Shown here in pieces: positions 26,130-34,710 of a DNA stretch of 64,000 nucleotides. The first letter of the stretch is position 1. Each line of letters begins with the position of its first letter. The stretch is from PALSA-1296 sp037143335 (lineage in GTDB: Bacteria; Bacteroidota; Ignavibacteria; Palsa-1295). The stretch is taken from assembly GCA_037143335.1 (NCBI GenBank), contig JBAWZA010000012.1, positions 28,077 through 92,076 of the forward strand, written 5' to 3'. Under the pieces are notes generated by a model. That model made no database searches, had not been told where the DNA came from, and was given only the letters and a program-made list of their open reading frames with translations. Position numbers and translations under genes: made by a program.

Positions 26130-27851
26130 ATGCCCAAGGTCATTATTGACGGCAAAGAGTTTGAAGCTCAACAAGGGCAGACTGTTATACAAGTTGCTCT
26201 TGAAAACGATATTGATGTTCCGCATTTTTGTTGGCATCCAGCACTGAGCGTTGCAGGCAACTGTAGGATGTGCCTCGTGGATGTAGAGAAAATCCCAAAA
26301 CTCTCTATCGCTTGTCAAACGGCAGTCACCGATGGGATGGTCGTTCATACGCAGAACGAAAAATCACTCAAGGCAAGAGAAGATGTGATGGAGTTTCTCT
26401 TAATTAACCATCCGCTCGATTGCCCAATCTGCGATGAAGCTGGCCAATGTAAATTACAAGATTATGCGTTTAATCACTCACGTGGTGTTTCTCGATTTGA
26501 TGAAGTAAAAACCCACAAGGAGAAACGCGTACCGTTCGGTCCAAACGTTCTCTTTGATGGCGAGAGGTGCATTTCTTGCTCACGTTGCATTCGCTTCGGT
26601 GAAGAAATTGCCGATCAACCGGTTCTTTCATTCGTACAACGAGGCGACCACGTTACCATCGAACCATTCCCAGGTACAGAGCTTGATAATCCTGTTTCAA
26701 TGAATGTCATAGACATCTGTCCTGTCGGTGCACTCACGAGCAGAGATTTCAGATTCAAGGCACGTCCGTGGGATATGTCATTTACTGAAACGATTTGTCC
26801 ATCATGCTCACGTGGATGTAATATCCGAGCAGGAGTTCGCGATAATCAAATTCTGCGATTAGAACCTCGTCCGAATCCTAACGTAAATGATTTTTGGATG
26901 TGCGATCACGGCAGGTTGGAATCGTATCCTCCTGTCAATGCCGATTCCAGAATTTCTGGCGCATGGGTTCGCAAGAATGGTGCACTTGAAAGCGTCGGCA
27001 TTTCAAATGCAATTCAATCGATCGTGAACGAATTGAAAATTTACAAAGCCGATGAGATAGCTTTCATCGCTTCACCTTTTGCAACGGTTGAAGATAATTT
27101 CGCATTTGCACAATTTGCAAAGCACGTTACCAAAAATATCGGTTACTTTAGGAGCATCATCGGTGAGGATGAAAAATTACTTATTCGCGCTGATAAGACT
27201 CCGAATGCATTCGGCTTGAAGCTCTTGGGTATAAGTGAGTTCGGTGAAGATTTTACCGAAGCACTCAAGACCGGTAAGATTAAAGCCGTTTATGCTTTGG
27301 AGGATGATGTTCTTTCGAGAAAATCTTTTGCATTTGATAAAGTAGAATTCTTCGCATGTCACGCCACGAATTCTTCAAAGACTACCGACAAAGCAAACGT
27401 CATTCTTCCTGCTTCTTCGTGGGCAGAGAAGGAAGGAGTGCTAATCAACTTCGAAGGGTGGGCGCAAAAACTTCGCCCCGTTTTGGCAACCGTTACTAAT
27501 GCTCGGTCCATTGAAACGATGAATCAGTCACGCCTTGATAGATTCGGATCGAAGTTTGATCGTTGGGCACAGCATCAGAAACAGGATGCGCTTGATTCTT
27601 GGAAGCTGGTTCAAATTGCTTCAGCCCAAATGGGACATGCTCACACATTTATTGACAGCCAAGATGTCTTTGATGCGGCAGTACATTCGGTTGAAGGCTT
27701 GAAAGGGTTAAGCTATGAGCTTATTGGCTCCATTGGACAGCCTGTCGCAGGAGTAAAGAAGGAAGTAAAACACGCTTATTATCAAGAAGTATTTCATATT
27801 GATACGGAAGACCGTTTTCAAGTACACCAAATTGAGTTAGTGCAGCAATAA
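26130..27851 (+). CDS. nuoG: NADH-quinone oxidoreductase subunit G (short form)
   Basis: The large iron-sulfur subunit of the complex I peripheral arm. A [2Fe-2S] site uses C34, C45, C48 and C62. The next cluster is bound by H94 (INHPLDCPICDEAGQC) with C98, C101 and C107. A [4Fe-4S] site is CISCSRC with a distant ICPVGA. A further ICPSCSRGCN ... MCDHG set begins the molybdopterin-oxidoreductase-like domain. At 573 aa the protein is clearly shorter than the ~800-900 aa of many NuoG proteins; the shortening is in the molybdopterin-like C-terminal region. The start is 5 nt after ald, and the stop overlaps the nuoH start (TAATG). Confidence 0.94.
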   Translation: MPKVIIDGKEFEAQQGQTVIQVALENDIDVPHFCWHPALSVAGNCRMCLVDVEKIPKLSIACQTAVTDGMVVHTQNEKSLKAREDVMEFLLINHPLDCPICDEAGQCKLQDYAFNHSRGVSRFDEVKTHKEKRVPFGPNVLFDGERCISCSRCIRFGEEIADQPVLSFVQRGDHVTIEPFPGTELDNPVSMNVIDICPVGALTSRDFRFKARPWDMSFTETICPSCSRGCNIRAGVRDNQILRLEPRPNPNVNDFWMCDHGRLESYPPVNADSRISGAWVRKNGALESVGISNAIQSIVNELKIYKADEIAFIASPFATVEDNFAFAQFAKHVTKNIGYFRSIIGEDEKLLIRADKTPNAFGLKLLGISEFGEDFTEALKTGKIKAVYALEDDVLSRKSFAFDKVEFFACHATNSSKTTDKANVILPASSWAEKEGVLINFEGWAQKLRPVLATVTNARSIETMNQSRLDRFGSKFDRWAQHQKQDALDSWKLVQIASAQMGHAHTFIDSQDVFDAAVHSVEGLKGLSYELIGSIGQPVAGVKKEVKHAYYQEVFHIDTEDRFQVHQIELVQQ

Positions 27852-28867
27852 TGTTGATCGAAGCACTCATAAAAATTGTCGCAGTGTTGTTCGTCGTCTT
27901 GACGGCGGTTTCTTATCTCGTTCTGATGGAACGGTGGATCAGTGCATGGTTGCAAGATCGTATCGGTCCTAATCGAGTGGGACCACTGGGACTATTTCAA
28001 CCGCTCGCTGACGTTATTAAACTTCTCCTCAAAGAAGACATTGAACCAAGCCAATCCGAAAAATGGATTCACTGGATTTCACCGGTAATTTCTATCACTG
28101 TTGCATTTAGTGTGCTTGCGATTATACCGTTTGGAAATACAGTACTAATAGGCGGACAAAATTACAACCTCGCGATAGCTAGCGGTGTGAATATCGGGGT
28201 TCTCTATATTATTGCACTCACATCAGTCGGTGTCTATGGAATCACACTCGCAGGTTGGTCGAGCGGTTCGAAATATTCATTACTGGGTGGACTTCGTTCG
28301 AGTGCACAGATGATAAGTTACGAACTCACGATGGGGCTTGGACTTGTTTGCGTAGTCATGCTCTCCGGGACACTTGATCTCAATGGAATAATTCAATCAC
28401 AGATACATGGCGGTTGGAATATCTTTCGTGCTCCACTTGGCTTCATGCTTTTTCTGATCTCATCGTTCGCCGAAACAAACAGGCAGCCGTTCGATTTACC
28501 CGAAGCTGAGCCGGAACTAGTCGGTGGTTATCATACGGAATATAGTTCGATGAAATTCGCACTCTTCTTCTTGGCAGAATATGCAAACATGATAACGGCG
28601 AGTGCGGTGATGAGTGTACTATTCTTGGGAGGTTGGCATTTACCTTTCGTTGAGACGATGGGACTTGCTCCACTCCTTGTTACCATTTTAGGCGTTGCTG
28701 CTTTTGCACTCAAGATATTTGCATTCATTTTCTTTTTCATGTGGGTTCGTTGGTCTATTCCGAGGTTTAGGTATGATCAGCTGATGAATCTTGGGTGGAA
28801 AGTATTGCTACCAATTGGTATTGTGAATATCGTCTTGACGGCACTCGAAAAAATTTATTTGCTCTAG
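27851..28867 (+). CDS. nuoH: NADH-quinone oxidoreductase subunit H
   Basis: The quinone-site membrane subunit of complex I, 338 aa, with about eight hydrophobic helices. Hallmarks are ERWISAWLQDRIGPNRVGP near the N-terminus and the conserved cytoplasmic loop FAETNRQPFDLPEAEPELVGG, followed by HTEYSSMKF. The ATG overlaps the nuoG stop by one base, and nuoI begins 3 nt after its stop, so translation is probably coupled. Other Nuo subunits (A-F, J-N) are not in this window. Confidence 0.97.
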   Translation: MLIEALIKIVAVLFVVLTAVSYLVLMERWISAWLQDRIGPNRVGPLGLFQPLADVIKLLLKEDIEPSQSEKWIHWISPVISITVAFSVLAIIPFGNTVLIGGQNYNLAIASGVNIGVLYIIALTSVGVYGITLAGWSSGSKYSLLGGLRSSAQMISYELTMGLGLVCVVMLSGTLDLNGIIQSQIHGGWNIFRAPLGFMLFLISSFAETNRQPFDLPEAEPELVGGYHTEYSSMKFALFFLAEYANMITASAVMSVLFLGGWHLPFVETMGLAPLLVTILGVAAFALKIFAFIFFFMWVRWSIPRFRYDQLMNLGWKVLLPIGIVNIVLTALEKIYLL

Positions 28868-28870
28868 TAA

Positions 28871-29389
28871 ATGGAATATCGCTCGAAATACAACAATCTC
28901 AAACCAAAGAGGAAGCTCACTTTTTGGGAGAGAATATACTTCCCTGAAATTGCGCGAGGATTATTCACTACCATCAAGCATTTATTCCGACCAAAATTTA
29001 CACGCCAGTATCCTGAAGAAAAATGGGAAGCACCATCAGCATTTCGTGGCAGACCAGTACTCGTTATGGAAGAAAACGGTGCAGAGCGTTGCGTTGCATG
29101 CGGGCTCTGTTCAAGAGTTTGTCCTCCACTTGCGATAGAAGTACAAGCGAGCGAAACAGAACTTCTGAAGGAGCGTTATCCCGTTCGTTTTGAAATAAAT
29201 ATGCTCCGATGTATCTTCTGTGGTTTCTGCGAAGAAGTGTGTCCCGAAGAAGCAATCATCATGAGTAAAGACTACGAGCTGGTGTTTACCAAGTATGATG
29301 ATGCTATCTATGGCAAGGATAAGTTGCTCGTCCCGAAAAAGGAATTGCAACCGCGCCTTGATTACTTGCGTGATATGCGAAATTCCTGA
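28871..29389 (+). CDS. nuoI: NADH-quinone oxidoreductase subunit I
   Basis: The 172-aa ferredoxin-like subunit that carries two [4Fe-4S] clusters towards the quinone site. The motifs are CVACGLCSRVCPP and CIFCGFCEEVCPEEAI, both intact. The N-terminal region (GLFTTIKHLFRPKFTRQYPEE) is typical of NuoI. The start is ATG, 3 nt after the nuoH stop. It is the last visible Nuo gene of this cluster; the next gene encodes an exported LamG/T9SS protein starting only a base or so after its stop. Confidence 0.97.
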   Translation: MEYRSKYNNLKPKRKLTFWERIYFPEIARGLFTTIKHLFRPKFTRQYPEEKWEAPSAFRGRPVLVMEENGAERCVACGLCSRVCPPLAIEVQASETELLKERYPVRFEINMLRCIFCGFCEEVCPEEAIIMSKDYELVFTKYDDAIYGKDKLLVPKKELQPRLDYLRDMRNS

Positions 29390-29390
29390 G

Positions 29391-31334
29391 TTGGCATCAT
29401 TCATTTCAGACGCATTATTTTTTTTGCGACGACAAAAACTCATCTTCGTCGCAGTCGTTCTTTCGATAGGTACACTTCCTTGCTCCGAAAGTTTTTCCCA
29501 AGTGATCGTCCGTCACGTTATGGGACCCCAAGAAATTCCGACGGGTGAAGAGTTCACGATCGCGGTAGTCTGTAAACCGGTTGCGAGGGAGCAGAGTCGG
29601 ATGGTCGCGATACAATTTCCGGAATCGTGGAAGATCGTCCGAGGATATGCAGCCGAAGACGGAGCGACGGAATCAACTCCCCTCTACCAATATCCAGAAC
29701 TTGCTTCTTACTTCGAAAAATCAAAGGGTCACGCAATAAAAATTTTCGAGGACCGAACAAGCGTTTATGCAGAGAATTACTCTGGCATAATTTATTTTTT
29801 TACATTCATTGCGCCGTCATCCTCATCCACAGGAGAGTTCAAGGTTTGTATCGTAGAACGTTCCGACCCTGGAATACCTGAAAAAAAATCCACAAAGAAA
29901 GGCAAGAAAAATAAACCAGCGAAAATAAAAAATTATGATTGGCGTGTTATCTCTCCTGAATTGGGAAGTACGTTCGCCTTCGCAGAAATTAACGACGCAA
30001 CATTCTTACATTCTACCCATTTTGTAACCGGCTGGAAGAATACTTCCAGAGCGCTTACGTTCTCCGATTCAATCAATGCAACAGCTCGTTTAGTTTTACC
30101 GCCAGACGTATTACAACAATTTATTTCTGGCCCATTCACGATTTCGTGGTGGATGAAGGCTCCATCCGGTGAAACAATGATTCACCGATTCTTACATCGT
30201 GACTCGGCGAGTGGTTTTTCAATTTCATTAAACCCTCTTGGGCAAATCGCGATCGCAAAGTATCCTGTTGTTGATGCAGATTCTGATATTCTCCTCATTT
30301 CAAGTGGCTTAGTAACCGATGGTGCTTGGCATCACATTGGGATATCCAAAGATTCAGACTCTGTTGTACGGATATTCATAGATGGTGAGTTTACTGATTC
30401 AGCAAAGATCACACGAGACATATTCCATGACATTCACTATTCCTCAATTGGTTCAACAAAGTCCAAAGCTCATATAAGCATTGATGAACTGATTTTTTCA
30501 CGACGCCTTTTTGTTGAGACTAAATCGTCATCGAACGAAAATCTCATCTCTGTTCGCGACACACTTCCCAATGCCTTAGCGATTTTCCATTTTGAGGATT
30601 TCGGCAACGAAGCTCACTCAAGCATCGGTGTATTCACAAAAGCAAATGATTCTACTTCCCCTAGCCATTACGTTCCGATCTTCTATTCACTTGATAGTGG
30701 GTTGCAAATTTCTGAGTCAAGCTCGCCAGTACTATTTGATCATACGGTTCTATCAGTCGAACAAACAGCGCCGACGAGGATTACTTTTTCTTGGAAGACG
30801 ACAGGAGAAGTAGGGATCAGACGGTATGAACTCCAACGTAGAATCGCAACCTACGGTGAGTATGAAAAAACATTATCAGTACCAGCGAAGCATTTAATTT
30901 TAGGGGAAGAGGATCCACCGTCTATCATCGCAAGAGCAAGCTACTCGGCGGCGGAAAAACTTCCTTCGCTCACCCATGATATTGATTTGTACTACAGACT
31001 CTCCGCAATCGGCAATAACGATTCGGTTCTCTACTCCACCGAGCCGGTGAAATTAGAGTTTGGCGGAACGCGTGATATCTTTGTCGAGCAAAATAAACCG
31101 AATCCGTTTAATCCGAAGACGACGATCTCGTTTCGGCTGCTAAAAACTGGCAATGTCAACGTCACTGTCTTCGACATTATCGGAAGGGAAGTGGTAACCC
31201 TTCACGATGGAAAACTTTCCGCAGGGAAGCACTCCATTGATATTGAAGCCACGACCTGGCCAGGCGGAATTTATTTCTACAAAGTAAAAACCGCGAAAGC
31301 TATTGTCACGAAAAAAATGGTATTAGCAAAATAG
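29391..31334 (+). CDS. Secreted LamG-like protein with T9SS sorting domain
   Basis: An exported protein of about 647 aa. The open frame extends back into nuoI, but a TTG start at 29391, one base after the nuoI stop, or a TTG at 29424, gives a normal signal peptide (LIFVAVVLSIGTLPCSESFSQ region). A concanavalin-like LamG module sits in the middle: FTISWWMKAPSG, then DGAWHHIGISKDSDSVVRIF and SIDELIFSRR. Next is a fibronectin-like stretch (ITFSWKTTGEVGIRRYELQR). The C-terminus (NKPNPFNPKTTISFRL ... WPGGIYFYKVKT) is a T9SS/FlgD-like sorting domain. LamG suggests carbohydrate or protein binding outside the cell. The start is uncertain by ~10 codons. Confidence 0.82.
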   Translation: MASFISDALFFLRRQKLIFVAVVLSIGTLPCSESFSQVIVRHVMGPQEIPTGEEFTIAVVCKPVAREQSRMVAIQFPESWKIVRGYAAEDGATESTPLYQYPELASYFEKSKGHAIKIFEDRTSVYAENYSGIIYFFTFIAPSSSSTGEFKVCIVERSDPGIPEKKSTKKGKKNKPAKIKNYDWRVISPELGSTFAFAEINDATFLHSTHFVTGWKNTSRALTFSDSINATARLVLPPDVLQQFISGPFTISWWMKAPSGETMIHRFLHRDSASGFSISLNPLGQIAIAKYPVVDADSDILLISSGLVTDGAWHHIGISKDSDSVVRIFIDGEFTDSAKITRDIFHDIHYSSIGSTKSKAHISIDELIFSRRLFVETKSSSNENLISVRDTLPNALAIFHFEDFGNEAHSSIGVFTKANDSTSPSHYVPIFYSLDSGLQISESSSPVLFDHTVLSVEQTAPTRITFSWKTTGEVGIRRYELQRRIATYGEYEKTLSVPAKHLILGEEDPPSIIARASYSAAEKLPSLTHDIDLYYRLSAIGNNDSVLYSTEPVKLEFGGTRDIFVEQNKPNPFNPKTTISFRLLKTGNVNVTVFDIIGREVVTLHDGKLSAGKHSIDIEATTWPGGIYFYKVKTAKAIVTKKMVLAK

Positions 31335-31360
31335 TTATAACAAATGGTTCGGCGATTGTG

Positions 31361-31412
31361 AAGAGGGCACGTGCAGCATGCCCCTAGGATCTGTCAAAAT
31401 CCCCTCTTTTTT
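31361..31412 (+). terminator. Possible intrinsic terminator after the LamG/T9SS gene
   Basis: AAGAGGG (31361-31367) can pair with CCCTCTT (31402-31408), followed by TTTT to 31412. The 34-nt loop contains a smaller alternative stem GGGCA/TGCCC. It lies 27 nt after the stop at 31334. The long loop makes this only a candidate. Confidence 0.4.
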
Positions 31413-31457
31413 CATGGGAAGTATTTCAGCTAATAATTGTTTACTACCCCCTACAAT

Positions 31458-31473
31458 ACCCGTCACGACGGGT
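31458..31473 (+). promoter_or_regulatory. Palindrome upstream of gdhA
   Basis: ACCCGTC-AC-GACGGGT is a perfect 7-bp inverted repeat centred 31 nt before the gdhA ATG. It has no T-run, so it is more likely an operator or 5'-leader hairpin than a terminator. It contains CGTCACG, the core that also recurs upstream of the 22573-23178 gene; whether one regulator binds both is untested. Confidence 0.4.
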
Positions 31474-31495
31474 TGGAATTAACATATAGCTTATT

Positions 31496-32857
31496 ATGGC
31501 AAAAAAAGTAGCAAAGAAGCCCCTTAAGAAATTTCACACCAGGTTTACTGACGAAGATCCGTCAGTCTATAAAGAACCGGCACCACTTGATGCCAAAATT
31601 TTCGGACACGAAAAGGAAAACCCTTTAGAGTCCATGATGGAGCGGTTTGATAAGGCTGCAGAGATTCTCCAACTTGAAAAGGGAATCTACACCTACCTCA
31701 AAACTCCTTGCAAATGCGTCATCGTCTCGGTGCCAGTCACAATGGACGATGGACGTATCGAAATCTTCGAGGGATTCCGCGTCGTGCACAACGATATTTT
31801 AGGACCATCGAAAGGCGGTATTCGCTATGCACCTGATGTGAACCTCGATGAGGTCAAGGCATTAGCCGCTTGGATGACATGGAAGTGCGCAGTGATTGAT
31901 ATCCCTTTCGGCGGAGCAAAGGGCGGCGTTCGATGCGATCCTCGCAATCTCTCCCAGCGTGAGCTTGAGATGATTACTCGCCGATATACTTCTAACATGC
32001 TCGATGTCTTCGGACCCGATCGCGACATTCCTGCACCGGATGTAAATACAAACGAGCAAGTGATGGCATGGCTCTTGGATACATACTCCATGCACATGCG
32101 CAGAACAGAGCCTGGTGTTGTAACAGGCAAGCCACTAATCTTGGGGGGAAGCAAAGGTCGCAGAGAAGCAACAGGTCGTGGTGTAATGCACGCCACACTT
32201 TGCGGTTTAGAAAAATTGCGTCTCTCACCTGCCAAGGCAACAGTCGCAGTTGAAGGATTCGGAAATGTAGGCTCAATCAGCGCGGCATCGCTCTATGAGC
32301 AAGGCGCGAAAATCATTGCCATCAGCGATGTATCAGGCGGATACTACAATGAAAAAGGGATTGACATCGAAGCCGCAATTAAGTACACCGAAGCTCACGG
32401 CAATATGCTCGAAGGATTCAAGGGTGGACAAAAAATTACCAACGATGAATTATTGACTGTGAAGTGCGACGTTCTCGTACCTGCCGCGCGTGAGGATAGA
32501 ATCACCGACCGCAACGCAGGCGACGTTCATGCACGCTTAATCGTTGAAGGTGCGAACGGACCAACGAGCGCAAGCGCTGATGCTATTCTCGAAGCAAATG
32601 GGGTCATGGTTATTCCTGATATTCTCGCAAACGCTGGCGGCGTGAAGGTAAGTTATTTCGAGTGGGTGCAGAATAGAATGGGATTCTATTGGCCGCTTGA
32701 ACTGGTGAACCAACGCTTAGAACAAGCGATGAAAGATGCTTTCGATAGAGTGTATGAAAATTCTCAGAAGCATGGTGTGTCGCTTCGCCTAAGTTCATAT
32801 ATCTTGGCGATTGATAAGGTCGCACGTACACTCAAGCTCCGCGGTATTTACGGCTGA
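31496..32857 (+). CDS. gdhA: Glutamate dehydrogenase (Glu/Leu/Phe/Val dehydrogenase family)
   Basis: This enzyme catalyses reversible oxidative deamination of glutamate to 2-oxoglutarate. The 453-aa protein has a lysine-rich N-terminal extension of ~35 residues before the core. In the core, GPSKGGIRYAPDVN and PFGGAKGGVRC hold the substrate and catalytic lysines, PAPDVNTNEQVMAW follows, and VEGFGNVGS begins the NAD(P)-binding domain. The length fits the hexameric small-subunit class. The stop overlaps the ATG of the following exported gene (TGATG), and an intrinsic-terminator-like hairpin starts 33 nt after the stop, inside that next gene. A palindrome precedes the start. Confidence 0.95.
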   Translation: MAKKVAKKPLKKFHTRFTDEDPSVYKEPAPLDAKIFGHEKENPLESMMERFDKAAEILQLEKGIYTYLKTPCKCVIVSVPVTMDDGRIEIFEGFRVVHNDILGPSKGGIRYAPDVNLDEVKALAAWMTWKCAVIDIPFGGAKGGVRCDPRNLSQRELEMITRRYTSNMLDVFGPDRDIPAPDVNTNEQVMAWLLDTYSMHMRRTEPGVVTGKPLILGGSKGRREATGRGVMHATLCGLEKLRLSPAKATVAVEGFGNVGSISAASLYEQGAKIIAISDVSGGYYNEKGIDIEAAIKYTEAHGNMLEGFKGGQKITNDELLTVKCDVLVPAAREDRITDRNAGDVHARLIVEGANGPTSASADAILEANGVMVIPDILANAGGVKVSYFEWVQNRMGFYWPLELVNQRLEQAMKDAFDRVYENSQKHGVSLRLSSYILAIDKVARTLKLRGIYG

Positions 32858-33375
32858 TGATTCGCCCGCTTACATACGTTGCATTTTTGATCTTCGCCCT
32901 TGCTCCAACAAGGGCGAAGATTTTTGCACAAGAAACGAAGAGTGGTATGTATGATAGACTCGTGAGGGAAGCAATTGACTCTGTCCTAAATGCTCATGGC
33001 CTATCAACAAAAAATACTGGAATCCTTTTTGAAACAGGAATCCAAGTTGATTCGACTCTTCTTAATTCTGTTCGTGATGATAATATCATTTTTATTCGTG
33101 ATCTGTCGCGTAACCAACGCGTGATCCGTACGTCAGAGCAAGGTGAAGAAGGGGAATATTCTATCACAGGTAAATATGCAATCACGAAGCGGGGAGTATC
33201 GCTGGCAGAGTTAAACGGACTTGTCCGAAACACATTGCAAAGAACGCGGCGATATTCATTGAATTTGATTGAAAGCGATTCGCCACATTCATTTTGGGAT
33301 TCAACTGCAAAACCGATTCTTGTAACCATCGGCGCTGCAGTTGTTATCGCACTCTTTTTCTTAATACGGGGTTAG
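32857..33375 (+). CDS. Exported protein of unknown function with C-terminal membrane anchor
   Basis: Not recognised. The 172-aa protein starts with a signal peptide of about 25 residues (LTYVAFLIFALAPTRAKIFAQ; cleavage probably after FA). A ~110-residue soluble part follows, with DRLVREAIDSVLNAHG and a serine/threonine-rich middle. One hydrophobic helix near the end (ILVTIGAAVVIALFFLIRG) leaves the C-terminus in or across the membrane. The ATG overlaps the gdhA stop, and the stop overlaps the GTG of the BamD-like gene. Its signal-peptide codons form a perfect 13-bp hairpin with a T-tract, so expression may depend on translating ribosomes. Its position before a BamD-like lipoprotein hints at an envelope role, which is inference. 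Confidence 0.7.
   Translation: MIRPLTYVAFLIFALAPTRAKIFAQETKSGMYDRLVREAIDSVLNAHGLSTKNTGILFETGIQVDSTLLNSVRDDNIIFIRDLSRNQRVIRTSEQGEEGEYSITGKYAITKRGVSLAELNGLVRNTLQRTRRYSLNLIESDSPHSFWDSTAKPILVTIGAAVVIALFFLIRG
32890..32925 (+). terminator. Intrinsic terminator-like hairpin inside the gene after gdhA
   Basis: ATCTTCGCCCTTG (32890-32902) pairs perfectly over 13 bp with CAAGGGCGAAGAT (32909-32921) across a 6-nt loop CTCCAA, and TTTT follows. It begins 33 nt after the gdhA stop but lies at codons 12-23 of the overlapping exported-protein gene. It could end gdhA transcripts unless a ribosome melts it. Confidence 0.75.
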
Positions 33376-34157
33376 TGTACATAGTGATTACCATTCAAAA
33401 AAGATTTTCTCGTTTAGGCACTCTATTTCTCGCTACGTTTCTCATTTCGTGCGGAAGCACTAAATCCACAGAGACTCAGTCCACCAATAGGAATGCTATT
33501 GAACAGCGTCTTGACGCAGGCAAAGCAGCTTATGAAAAGGAGGATTGGCTTGAAGCGATCCGTATTTTCGATGAAATTCGCCTGCAAGCTCCAACATCCG
33601 CTGTCGCCGCCGAAGCAACATTTTTGGAGGGAATGTCTCGGTACCGCTCTGGCACATTCATAAGTGCCGCCGTTGATTTCCGCGCTGTCAGAAGAAATTA
33701 TCCAAACTCTCCACTTGCTCCGCGCGCGCAAATGATGGTGGGGGAGAGTTACTATGCTCTCAGTCCTCGTCCAGAACTTGATCAGACATATTCGCAGTAT
33801 GCGGTATCTGAGTATCAAACGTTTCTCCGTGATTTTTCGAATGAAAGAAATCTTGCAGATAGTGCGACAATGCGCATCGCAGAAATTAGAAATAAGATGG
33901 GTTTGAAATATCTTCTTGGAGCTGAACTCTATTTGAAACTCTCCGATAGAAAAGCAGCGATTCAAGGATTTACTCGTGTTGTAGATTCTTACTACGACAC
34001 GCCTTCAGCAATCGAAGCACAACTCCGGATTGCAGAGGTGCAATTCTCCCGCAAAAAATCACGCGAAGCGCAGGATGCGATTCAAGCATTCGAGGATAAA
34101 TTTTTCAAAGATGCAACGCCCGCTCAGCGCTCACGCGCTCGGAGCATTAAGCAATGA
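33375..34157 (+). CDS. BamD-like outer-membrane assembly lipoprotein
   Basis: A 260-aa TPR lipoprotein. The lipobox is LFLATFLISC followed by GS, and a lysine/arginine-rich n-region precedes it. Repeated helices of the tetratricopeptide type follow (GKAAYEKEDWLEAIRIFDEI, FLEGMSRYRSGTFISAAVDF, MVGESYYALSPRPELDQTYS). The A-Y-x-x-F-x(6)-P spacing and the DQTYSQYAVSEYQTFLRDF segment are typical of BamD/ComL, the essential partner of BamA in beta-barrel insertion. The start is GTG 33375, overlapping the previous stop (TAGTG); GTG 33384 is an alternative. The frame upstream of this is a shadow of the preceding gene. The next gene overlaps by 4 nt. Confidence 0.85.
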   Translation: MYIVITIQKRFSRLGTLFLATFLISCGSTKSTETQSTNRNAIEQRLDAGKAAYEKEDWLEAIRIFDEIRLQAPTSAVAAEATFLEGMSRYRSGTFISAAVDFRAVRRNYPNSPLAPRAQMMVGESYYALSPRPELDQTYSQYAVSEYQTFLRDFSNERNLADSATMRIAEIRNKMGLKYLLGAELYLKLSDRKAAIQGFTRVVDSYYDTPSAIEAQLRIAEVQFSRKKSREAQDAIQAFEDKFFKDATPAQRSRARSIKQ

Positions 34158-34696
34158 CTTTCCATGAATTGATGCAACAGCTCAAGAAAAAAGTTAAAGA
34201 GTCGCAAGTCGAGATGACCGAACTAGTTTTGCCGAATGATACGAATCAACTCGGCAACTTACTCGGCGGAAGACTTATGCACTGGATGGATATTTGCGCT
34301 GCTATTGCCGCTGGCAAACACTCAGGCAGAGTGTGTGTGACGGCAAGCGTTGACGAAATTAATTTCTTAGGTCCCGTAAAACTTGGTCAAGTTATCCGCC
34401 TTTACGCAAGTGTCAACCGCGCATTCCATACTTCCATGGAAGTTGGCGTTCGCGCAATTGTTGAAGATATTCACACTGGTTACAGCCGTCACGTCAATAC
34501 AGGTTATCTTACCTTCGTCGCTCTCGATGAAACTGGCAGAGGCGTGAAAGTCCCAGAACTTGTCCCTGTTACATCCGATGAAAAGCGTCGGTTCGAAGCT
34601 GCAGCTACGCGTCGCAATGACCGTCTCGTTCGCAGAAGAGCAATCGAAGCCAACGAAGCCGCTCGAATCAAAGCCGCTTCCAAAAAAGTGAAATAA
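34154..34696 (+). CDS. Acyl-CoA thioesterase (hotdog fold, YciA/BACH type)
   Basis: A 180-aa single-hotdog acyl-CoA hydrolase. The diagnostic segment is LPNDTNQLGNLLGGRLMHWM, in which N and G-G line the active site, followed by DEINFLGPVKLGQVIRL. The last ~40 residues are an arginine/lysine/alanine-rich helix (RRNDRLVRRRAIEANEA) beyond the core. The ATG overlaps the stop of the BamD-like gene by 4 nt. The chain-length preference cannot be read from sequence. It probably acts in the cytoplasm. Confidence 0.9.
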   Translation: MTFHELMQQLKKKVKESQVEMTELVLPNDTNQLGNLLGGRLMHWMDICAAIAAGKHSGRVCVTASVDEINFLGPVKLGQVIRLYASVNRAFHTSMEVGVRAIVEDIHTGYSRHVNTGYLTFVALDETGRGVKVPELVPVTSDEKRRFEAAATRRNDRLVRRRAIEANEAARIKAASKKVK

Positions 34697-34710
34697 TATT
34701 CGCAGAAGTG

